Translations under genes and position numbers: made by a program
DNA from: Trichomonas tenax
Taxonomy: Eukaryota > Parabasalia > Trichomonadida > Trichomonadidae
Length of the DNA: 30,964 nucleotides
Assembly: GCA_023091735.1 (NCBI GenBank)
Contig: JALKBU010000611.1
Coordinates: 1-30,964 of the forward strand
Direction: 5' to 3'
The notes under the pieces: generated by a model
Databases searched by the model: none
What the model was told of the DNA's origin: nothing
What the model saw: only the letters and a program-made list of their open reading frames with translations
Shown: positions 9,045 to 16,900 of the stretch, piece after piece
How the letters are laid out: the number at the start of each line of letters is the position of its first letter
How positions within the stretch are numbered: position 1 is the first letter of the stretch

Positions 9045-9379
9045 AACTAAAAACCAACATAAAATGTCAAATTTTCCATAAAATTTTTACTCTGTTGTCT
9101 TCTTTTTTCCATTTCAGATTTCACTTTGATGTTCAATATTGTTTCCTGTTGTTGTATCAAACAACTTTCTCCACCAAAATTATTTAAATTCGAAATTTCA
9201 ATGTTAGTGGATACGATTATTTTCAATTCAATTTTTTATGATTATAATGAAGTCAATAAATTGTAAAAATTCAATTCATAATAACCCCGCGATACTTTAA
9301 GGAAATAACAAATGCGAATATTATGATACAATGCAACTTTTACAAACAAATATTAAACAAAAAAATTGTGAGAAGTAAA
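9045..9379. other. Gene-free spacer
   Basis: AT-rich sequence between two minus-strand loci. I see no ORF, repeat or promoter motif of note. Confidence 0.6.
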
Positions 9380-10432
9380 TTATCTTTCTAAGAGCTTAGT
9401 TAAAGTATTCCTGAATGAATAAAACATTAAAGAGCTTCTCCATGTTTCAACTTCCTCTTGTGAGGAGGCAAAAAGTGTAAGAGATTGTTTATCTGGTGGC
9501 ATTCTCTTTCCTTTGTTGATTTCAAAGACGATATTCTCTTCATACTTTCCACATAACATAAAAGAGAATGGATCTTTTTCTTTTGGTGCTGGAGATATGA
9601 AGACAATACTGTCGATCTCAACACCGCCAATAACTTTATCTATTTCATCTTCTGGTGCGAAAAGTAACAAATCGTAAGTAATTTTAAAATGGCGTTTCTT
9701 GATTTTACGTATCACACTAGATTTAACAGATAGCACACCCCCATATTGGCTATTTGGAGGATATCTTGGATCGCAAAATGTGAAGAATAATGGAATTGAT
9801 TGCTTCAAAATTTCTTGATAAAGCATTTCGATCGTCAATGGTTTTAATGCAGATAAATCTGCAAGATGATAGCACTTCTTTGTAAAGTCTATAAGCGAAA
9901 GATCTGATTTAGCTGCCCTAAGAGATGAAAAATAAATGCAAACTTCAACAATTACAGAAACTGCTTGTGGAGAAAGAATCTTTAAAAAGCCATTTTGCTG
10001 TAAAACTTGCCCTGAATATTTAAATATCGAAGTGAGAATCCTTTTAGAGTTCGGTAGCGCGATTCGAGAAAATAAAATTGTGACACCTTTGAGAAAATCC
10101 ATGTATTCTATTATCGGCGATGAGAAAAATGAGTATAAAAAGTTGAGAGGGAACTTATTTGTTAAAAATAAGAACTGACTGATGGCGTGAGGTGAAATTT
10201 CAGCAAAAAATAGCGTATTGGCGAGAATTGTAGGCGAGGAATCGATTCCATTGGCTGCTTCCAGCTCTTGGTAATATTTTACAGGTTCTAAATTGAAATT
10301 TAACAAAGTTTGTTCCGAAAATCGAGGACATGCGAAGTTTATCGGTATCAAGCATGGCTCCATCTGATGGCTCTGCACCACATATAACGGAACATCACCA
10401 TGCATTGGAATTAAATAAACTTCAGATGTCAT
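9380..10432 (-). CDS. Sec7-like plus PH domain protein (divergent ARF-GEF relative)
   Basis: The 350-residue protein starts at the ATG at 10432. Residues about 75-218 are all-helical and follow the Sec7 plan: a helix pair, then FLKGVTILFSRIALPNSKRI (113-132), matching the family stretch with FRLPGEAQ, then SLIDFTKKCYHLADLSALKP and LTIEMLYQEI (179-208), matching the segment before the Sec7 C-terminal helices. Residues about 230-340 form a PH domain: GVLSVKSSVIRKIKKRHFKI, a basic first loop, and a final helix with the conserved Trp (EEVETWRSSL, W331). Cytohesin-like proteins use this pair to activate ARF GTPases on membranes. Here the glutamic finger is gone (LPNSK at 126-130 instead of LPGEA), so GEF activity is doubtful. 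Two TGACATGTAAA copies lie 65-111 bp upstream. Domain calls are by pattern only. Confidence 0.6.
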   Translation of the reverse strand: MTSEVYLIPMHGDVPLYVVQSHQMEPCLIPINFACPRFSEQTLLNFNLEPVKYYQELEAANGIDSSPTILANTLFFAEISPHAISQFLFLTNKFPLNFLYSFFSSPIIEYMDFLKGVTILFSRIALPNSKRILTSIFKYSGQVLQQNGFLKILSPQAVSVIVEVCIYFSSLRAAKSDLSLIDFTKKCYHLADLSALKPLTIEMLYQEILKQSIPLFFTFCDPRYPPNSQYGGVLSVKSSVIRKIKKRHFKITYDLLLFAPEDEIDKVIGGVEIDSIVFISPAPKEKDPFSFMLCGKYEENIVFEINKGKRMPPDKQSLTLFASSQEEVETWRSSLMFYSFRNTLTKLLER

Positions 10433-11034
10433 TACTATAAATTGACAAAATTACAATAAATCTTTGACATTGGCAAAAATTTGAAATAATTTAAATTGAC
10501 ATGTAAAATGTAAATTTCTGAAATGTCGGTTCTGACATGTAAATATATTTTCTCAAAATCAATTTAATTCATTCAATAATTGCTTTCAGGAAACATGTTA
10601 TAGTTTATTCGAAATCAAAGTTGATAATATACATTATATAAGAGTATGAAGAGAATTTGTTAGAATATTCTCAAAAAATATAAAATATCTTTATTATAAT
10701 TAAAACTATTATAAATATATTGCATGGGTTCAAATTTGTTTAAAGTTTGGGTTTTCAGTAAAGTTGAAATTATCAAGAAAATATCAAATGCTGAATACAC
10801 ACTCATATTGAAGGTATATGATATACATAGAATTTTGTAATTATTTTTATGATTTATATTGCTTAATGTCGATTATTGTAAATTAAATATCAATTATTAT
10901 TGATTATTATAGTGCATAACTGATTGCAATATCTAGAAAACATTGAAAAACATCAAATTACATAATTCTCGACTATCAATATCAATTGCTCGGAGAATAA
11001 ACGCACATTAACTCAAAATTCTAAACGTCCAATA
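10433..11034. other. Divergent intergenic region
   Basis: Shared upstream region of the Sec7-like gene (minus) and the MPS1-like kinase (plus). It is very AT-rich. Apart from the TGACATGTAAA pair at 10497-10543 no signal stands out, and there is no ORF. Confidence 0.6.
10497..10543 (+). promoter_or_regulatory. Two copies of motif TGACATGTAAA
   Basis: Exact copies at 10497-10507 and 10533-10543, in inverted orientation relative to the minus-strand gene that starts at 10432. The same 11-mer recurs upstream of other genes in this window. Role as a transcription-factor site is inferred. Confidence 0.5.
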
Positions 11035-12489
11035 ATGTCCAATCGCGGCGGAAGGACTGCGCTTGGCGCTATTTCGCACTCTGAGGCCAATTCTTCTATA
11101 TACAGAGTTGGGAAGGTCTCTCGTGACGCTTCTAAAGGTTTGTCACACGCAGGAAGCAATAATTTATCATTAAACGCATGGGGTGGCGAGCCAATGAGAA
11201 CAAAGTCGTCAAAGCAATCACCACCATCAAACACAACGAAATCTATCGAGTCAAGGTTCGTTTCCAACAAAATGAATTCCGAATCTCCAAAAGAGAAGAA
11301 TATAGTGAAAGTCAACGGGCACTATTACGAAATTCTCAATCTCCTCGGCGAAGGAGGTACTTCTAAAGTGTATGTCGCGAAAAGTCCCGAAGGTCAAGAA
11401 GTTGCAATAAAAGTCGTCGATCTGACAAAAGTTTCTGACGCTGTCCTTAACTCTCTCATGAACGAAGTTGAGTTTCTCGAGCAATTCAAGGATACAGAAG
11501 AAATTATTCACATGTACGAATATGATAACACAGGAAACACAATGTACATTGTCCAGGAGCTCGGCGGATACTCAATGAAGGAAATCATTGAAGAAAAGTT
11601 CGACAACGCACCAAGTAAGTTTGATTCGAACTTTGTCCACAAGATTTGGAATGAAATGCTTGGAGCTGTTCGCGTTTGCCATCAGAAGAAGATCCTTCAT
11701 GCTGACTTGAAGCCAGCCAACTTCCTTATGGTCAATAAGCGCCTGAAACTCATCGATTTTGGTATCGCAACTCGCGTTGCCATTCATGATGATACAACAA
11801 GTGTTACACGCGATCTCAAGGTTGGAACACTTAATTATATGTCTCCAGAGGCTGTCAACATTGATGACACATCAAAGATTGGACGTCCAGCTGATATTTG
11901 GGCCCTTGGATGCATTTTGTATAGATTAGTTTATAGAAGACTTCCTTTCCCACAAGATCAGCCAATTGCAAAGGTCACAGCTATCTGTGGCAACTACGAG
12001 ATTAAGTACGGCTCTCTCGAGTACACAGATGATCCACCAGAGTTGCCATATTTAATCGATATAATGAAGCAATGCTTGCAACGTGATCCAAAGGCAAGAC
12101 CCGATATCGAAGATCTTATTATGCATCCATACATTCATCCATACGATGAAGACATCATTCAGTATTTCGGTGAGTTGATCACTGAAATGCAGGACTTATA
12201 TGACAAGGGAAGAGCCCCAAAGCTTAACACACCAAAGTGGAGAGAAGCTTTAATTTACACATTCGACAAATGCCATATCACTGAATACGCAAGGATATTC
12301 GGCTTCGATCCTGTCCAGTACTTCTCTGATCTCAGCAGAGATGTCTATGAAAAGTACTATGATGATGATTTCAGCTCTGACATCGGTTATAAAGTGATCG
12401 AAAGACTCGCTGATGGATTCATGAATGGAAACCTTCTAACCATCGGTGAATGCTTAAGCATTGTTGGGAAAGAATCGGAGCTCATTTGA
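11035..12489 (+). CDS. MPS1/TTK-like protein kinase
   Basis: The 484-residue protein has a disordered Ser/Asn-rich N-terminus (1-90), a complete kinase domain (about 98-368) and a 115-residue C-terminal extension. Visible motifs: Gly loop GEGGTSKV (105-112), VAIK lysine K126, a helix-C Glu near 144-146, HADLKPANF with catalytic D224, K226 and N229, DFG 241-243, GTLNYMSPEA (264-273) and DIWALGC (287-293). HADLKPANFL followed by KLIDFGIA, and LNYMSPEA, are the signature of the MPS1/TTK family, which acts at kinetochores in the spindle checkpoint and at spindle poles. All catalytic residues are present, so it should be active. The N-terminus lacks a recognisable TPR domain, as in several protists. 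Starts at the first ATG of the frame. Confidence 0.85.
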   Translation: MSNRGGRTALGAISHSEANSSIYRVGKVSRDASKGLSHAGSNNLSLNAWGGEPMRTKSSKQSPPSNTTKSIESRFVSNKMNSESPKEKNIVKVNGHYYEILNLLGEGGTSKVYVAKSPEGQEVAIKVVDLTKVSDAVLNSLMNEVEFLEQFKDTEEIIHMYEYDNTGNTMYIVQELGGYSMKEIIEEKFDNAPSKFDSNFVHKIWNEMLGAVRVCHQKKILHADLKPANFLMVNKRLKLIDFGIATRVAIHDDTTSVTRDLKVGTLNYMSPEAVNIDDTSKIGRPADIWALGCILYRLVYRRLPFPQDQPIAKVTAICGNYEIKYGSLEYTDDPPELPYLIDIMKQCLQRDPKARPDIEDLIMHPYIHPYDEDIIQYFGELITEMQDLYDKGRAPKLNTPKWREALIYTFDKCHITEYARIFGFDPVQYFSDLSRDVYEKYYDDDFSSDIGYKVIERLADGFMNGNLLTIGECLSIVGKESELI

Positions 12490-12826
12490 AATGAGTCATT
12501 CTTCACAATTTGTTATATGTTAATTTTTTGAGTTTTTCTTAAACATTATATGTTTCTTATCTTTGCATTTCTTAGTAGTATAATGATCAAACCATGCAAT
12601 ATCAAAATATTGATTATAAAGCAAAATATCGAATTGTTTTTTGTTAATATACTGTTACAATAAACAATAATAATTGTTTTATGGAATAAATTTAACAATA
12701 AAAATTGTTTTTATGTACAAATAAAAAATATATAATATACAAAATAAGAGTTAATCAAATTGTTGATTTGGAAGGAAAGAAAGAAAGAAATCGATTACAT
12801 ATAAGAACGGCAAGCTATGCTTTGCT
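12490..12826. other. Convergent intergenic spacer
   Basis: 3' ends of the kinase gene and of the KAR5-like gene face each other here. The DNA is AT-rich with short runs such as TAACAATAA. No ORF or RNA gene seen. Confidence 0.6.
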
Positions 12827-13702
12827 TTAAATGTGACTTCTTGGTGGACCAAAGATTCTGTGTTTAATTTCTTGTAATCTAAGGTAAATGCAAATGATTA
12901 ATACGATAATACATGAAGCATAATATACTGCCATTGTGATCTTGTTTAAAATAATACTCGTTACACTGATATAGCTATCGATGATTATTTTTAGCAATGT
13001 CACTGAGAAAATAAGAGGGAAGATACTTGGAACCACGAAAGAAAGCAAGAAAGCATAAACAAGAAGGTGAAAATATATTGTATGATTTTGGAAGTAATTT
13101 CGAAGCGATATTACTGTTGTTGTGATTACATCAATACTTGAATAGAGATTTATGATCATTTCCATTGCTTTATTGAATGAATTTGTGCTTTCATCAATTT
13201 CTTTTGATAATTTCGCCAATTTTTCTTGCATTTTGATATTTTCTTGTTTGTGCCTCTCAGATAAATCTGAAACATATTTTGATATCAGTGTCATTGTTGC
13301 GTATAAATCAGAAGTTTTCTTATTTGAATATTGAGATTGACTTTCTTTCGCTGTTGAGTAACAGATATAGTCAATATTGTTGAAATATACAGCAAACATT
13401 TGAAGATCTTCGTTGTTTAATTGTTTAACGAATTCAATTTCATTATTCGAATTTGGAAGTAAATCATAGCGTCCATCATTACTTCTTTCGCAAACCATGA
13501 TTCTAGTGGATAGTTTTATGCGCTTTTCGGCGTCCAATGATGGACACATAAACTGCAATTGATCGTATAATTGTGAATAACAGTATGTTTCGTTTTTTGA
13601 TATCCTGCTGACGATGGCAGTGACTGTTTGGTTGTTTTCTTGGTCCTCATTTGGAACTCTTTGGCCAAACGAAGGAACATATAAAGAAATCAAGGAAAAC
13701 AT
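12827..13702 (-). CDS. KAR5/GEX1/Brambleberry-like membrane protein (candidate karyogamy factor)
   Basis: The 291-residue protein starts at the ATG at 13702. Its order of parts fits the KAR5/Tht1/GEX1/Brambleberry nuclear-envelope fusion family: a short hydrophobic N-terminus ending near SFGQ (12-14) that could be a weak signal peptide; a cysteine-spaced region (C41, C53, C71, C114) with LQFMCPSLDAEKRIKLSTRI and then FAVYFNNIDYICYSTAKE; a coiled coil (about 145-190); and at the C-terminus two or three membrane segments (about 208-243 and 257-274) and a short basic tail. In that family the lumenal Cys domain is followed by coiled coil and C-terminal membrane helices, and the protein is needed for nuclear fusion after gamete fusion. 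Similarity is by pattern and topology, so a different nuclear-envelope or ER protein is possible. The frame is intact. Confidence 0.5.
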   Translation of the reverse strand: MFSLISLYVPSFGQRVPNEDQENNQTVTAIVSRISKNETYCYSQLYDQLQFMCPSLDAEKRIKLSTRIMVCERSNDGRYDLLPNSNNEIEFVKQLNNEDLQMFAVYFNNIDYICYSTAKESQSQYSNKKTSDLYATMTLISKYVSDLSERHKQENIKMQEKLAKLSKEIDESTNSFNKAMEMIINLYSSIDVITTTVISLRNYFQNHTIYFHLLVYAFLLSFVVPSIFPLIFSVTLLKIIIDSYISVTSIILNKITMAVYYASCIIVLIICIYLRLQEIKHRIFGPPRSHI

Positions 13703-14031
13703 TAAACGTGCGCTTTTTAGGGGTTGCGATTTTATTTAAGGGGATTTTAAGCAATGGTTATTTTTGATTCACCATTCATAGAATATATTAACTAGAAGCA
13801 CGCAATATTATTTTCTGCACTTTTTATGGTTTTCGTCAAGATTATATCAAATTTGAAAACATATGTTTCATTCAGCCTGTTTATGCTATTTGTCATATTT
13901 TTATGATCGCTGTCGTTTTGATATATGGAGGCAGTGTTGGAATTTTAATAAAAATGATTTTTTAATCTAGTTGATATTCTTTGAAAAAAAAAATTATGGA
14001 AATTTTATTTTCAGAATATCATGAACTTTGT
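13703..14031. other. Gene-free spacer
   Basis: AT-rich upstream region of the KAR5-like gene. No motif of the TGACATGTAAA type and no ORF noted. Confidence 0.55.
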
Positions 14032-14298
14032 TCATTTCATTTCTGAAGAATGCCTGGTGATAATGTTGAAAAGATTCCGAATGTGAACTGGAAGTTGTTT
14101 GTTCATTAGAATGTAGAAAAGGATGAAGAGCAGAAACAAAGAACCCGAAATCTTGATATGAACGAAATCATTAAAGAATGTGATAACGAATTCACGCATT
14201 GGTTGAAGATCGGTATGACATATTTGAACGAAGATTGTACGCAAGTTGATCATATAAGCTGAGTAGAAAACATCGTTGTGTGAGTGATTCAAGTTCAC
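14032..14298 (-). pseudogene. C-terminal fragment of a membrane protein
   Basis: A minus-strand frame of 88 codons with coding-like third positions opens two codons after a TAG and has no ATG at its start (first ATG at 14253). It contains one clear membrane segment (ISGSLFLLFILFYILM) followed by a basic stretch (NKQLPVHIRNLFNIITRHSS). It reads like the 3' end of a larger membrane protein whose 5' part has been lost. I do not recognise the family. Confidence 0.3.
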
Positions 14299-15146
14299 TA
14301 CCTAATGCTCATAAATTATTTTGGTGCAATGAAAATATTAATATTTATCATAATATATTGATTCCCATACAATGTATCATCAATACATGCAATTTTCGAA
14401 TATAATATCTATGTTCAATTCATCTACAATTTTTCCGATTATAAAATCGGGGGGTTTTTGGCTATATGGTATATATATCAATCATACAATTGTGGACAAA
14501 TATAGGCATATATTTAGTTTATTTGTTTATGCTTTTAAAACATTTCTTAGTCTTATTATGGACAAGATTATCAAAGTTTTTTTGGGCAAGATTTTAACGA
14601 AGGTGGCACTTTTCATGTTAGAGAGCCTACTTTTGGGTATTATTCATGTATCTTGTTCTGAGTGATTGGGCAATGTTTGAACAAAAGTATTTTGGGTAAC
14701 CACATCTAGAAAATTCAAACTAATTATGGTGCAATAAGATCTAAAAAATAATGGCTGCATATGGCTGTGTAAAATAAGGTTAAAATAATTCTACGAAAAT
14801 CACATTTTCGAAAAATATGCATATTTTTTTCAACTTTATGAATACAAGGCATTTTAAAAATTCTTAACGGCAATAATGTAGCAAAAATGATATAATAACT
14901 AATTTTTAAGATTACAACTTTTATGGAGAAATATATTTGAGAAAAAATATGTTTTTTTTTTAATTCATTTTCTATGATAAGGTTATATTTTTGAACAGTT
15001 TAGTCGCCCCTTAAATAAAATAAATGTTCTTTTTTCATTTGATTTCATGCTTTGAATATTAGAAAAAAATTAATTTAACTGTCAGAATATTAGATAAATT
15101 GTTTATTACTGATAATCATGAAATTTTATTTATCATTAAAAAGAAA
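14299..15146. other. Long AT-rich stretch without a supported gene
   Basis: A 97-codon ORF (14372-14665) exists but shows low-complexity hydrophobic content and no recognisable motif. The rest is homopolymer-rich AT sequence. Confidence 0.5.
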
Positions 15147-15293
15147 ATGAATATCCATAACCCATTGGCAATTCTTATTCTTATTATACTTATTGTAATA
15201 ATCATCGTAGTTATTGTCATCATTGTCTTAGTAATGAAGAAGAAGAAGGCTGATAAGAATGATGGAGATTCAGGAGAAGGTGCAAATGCTTAA
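15147..15293 (+). CDS. Small single-pass membrane protein or anchor remnant
   Basis: From the ATG at 15147 (48 codons) the frame encodes a long Ile/Val/Leu membrane helix (about residues 6-30), then MKKKKADKNDGDSGEGANA. The open frame begins at an ATG at 15099, but the inner start gives a cleaner small protein. This hydrophobic helix plus short basic-acidic tail is the typical C-terminal anchor of trichomonad surface proteins, so it may be the only remaining piece of one. Alternatively it is a genuine small membrane protein. Confidence 0.4.
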   Translation: MNIHNPLAILILIILIVIIIVVIVIIVLVMKKKKADKNDGDSGEGANA

Positions 15294-15607
15294 GTAAACA
15301 ATCATTTCATAAAATCAGAAGTTTTTCAACTCTATTTTTGCCGTGATTTTTGCTTAATTTTATGATATTTATATTCCTTGATATATGATGAATATGATGA
15401 TAAGTGATTAATGAAAGAGCATTCTATCAAGCTAGAATAAAAACATTCATATTCCAAAAAAAACTGATTCAAATTAAGAATGAAGCATTTGTTCTTGATG
15501 GGCAGCAAATTCACTAGAATTCAATACAAATCTTATATATTTCTGAAACAAATCATTTTGGAATAATACTATTGATGAAAAATTTAGAGAGAATAACTTA
15601 TCATAAT
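15294..15607. other. Gene-free spacer
   Basis: AT-rich, with only a short antisense ORF of no recognisable content. Confidence 0.5.
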
Positions 15608-16858
15608 TCAGTTGCATCTATATTAAATTCGAAGTCTTTCCAAAATGTGAGAAAGTTAAAGAACTAAAATTTTCCAATTTAATCACAATAATTTGATGAC
15701 TGGAGATGGCTGGAAAATGTTACTTTTTAAGAATCACTTATCAAATGACTCGTGTCTATTTCCCACTTTCATTTAAAAATTGGAGGAAGTGCATTTGATT
15801 CCTGATATTTATAATCTAGTTAAAGTTCATTTGCAGGTCAATCAGTTGAATTATGTCCGAATTCATTTAAAAATTGCCAAAGTTTAACAAAAGTTAATAT
15901 AGAAGGCTTACAAGGCAATATTAAAGAAAGAACGTTTTATCAATGATTAAGCCTTGTGTTACTCAATGGTTCATTCAAGTCAATCGGCATTGAAACATTT
16001 TCCCAATGCTCACGCTTAATTGAATTCTACTTCCCTGGAGCTCTCAATATAATTGACATTAGGGCATTTTCTTCATCATCATGCGAAATTTTGGAAGTAA
16101 TAAATATTCCAAACACAATTTCTTTAATTGGAGCAGATGCATTTATAAGTTGCAGAAAACTACACTGTTGTTAATTGTTTTGAGCTAAATTATAAATCAG
16201 CTAATCTCCTTGAAATAGTTATTAAAAATATATCAAATAGTGCTTTTAAATTATTGCCCAAATTTGCAAACAGTTACAATACCCAATGTTATTTCTAATA
16301 TTGAGGATTTTGTGTTTTATAGTGCGATAAGTCTGAAAAATGTTAACTTTCCAAAATCTCTTAAAATTATTGGAAATAATGCTTTTTCTGACTGTTTTAA
16401 TCTTACAATAGTCAAGATAATTAGTACTTTTGATACTATTGGCGCATGTACTTTCTATCATTGTATCAACATTGATCTTTTGAAAGTTCAAAAATTGACA
16501 CATTAAACGTTATGGGATCAATTGATGTGATTGGTTGAAAATCATTTTTTTCTTCATCAATACAAACATGTAATGTTACTGGTTCTATAAACATAGTTGG
16601 TGAATCGGCATTCAGTTTTTCAAGAGGATATGAATTTCATGTGGTCTCAATAAATGAAATCAATAATTTTTCATTTAGCAGTATGTTTTTCGATAATATA
16701 GATTTCTTTTGAAAGACTTATTCAAGAAAATTTTGATCGGTGTCATAAGCTGCGTCGTTATTATTGTTGTCATTGTATTTATTATATTCTGGACAAAAAG
16801 GGAGAAGAAACGAGAAAAAAGTGAGTCCAGTTCGTATTCTGACAATGAAATAAACTAA
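15608..16858 (+). pseudogene. BspA-like LRR surface protein, decayed
   Basis: Shifting + strand frames spell BspA/TpLRR (LRR_5) repeats: CPNSFKNCQSLTKVNIEG near 15855-15905, ETFSQCSRLIEFYFPGALNI and NIPNTISLIGADAFISC (15956-16174), IPNVISNIEDFVFYSAISLK and FPKSLKIIGNNAFSDC (16240-16506), then VGESAFSFSRGYEF near 16600-16645. The gene ends with a membrane helix, KKILIGVISCVVIIVVIVFI, then IFWTKREKKREK and an acidic tail (SSSYSDNEIN) stopping at 16856-16858. Intact relatives are large surface proteins that may bind host or bacterial ligands. Many stops and frameshifts show the gene is dead; traces fade upstream of about 15600 and no start is identifiable. Confidence 0.75.
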
Positions 16859-16900
16859 TTTGATTATTCAAGAAATAAAAACATTTTATAAATATATTAA

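Noticed and set aside
14372..14665. 97-codon + ORF
   Set aside because: Low-complexity hydrophobic translation without motif or initiator; likely chance in AT-rich DNA.
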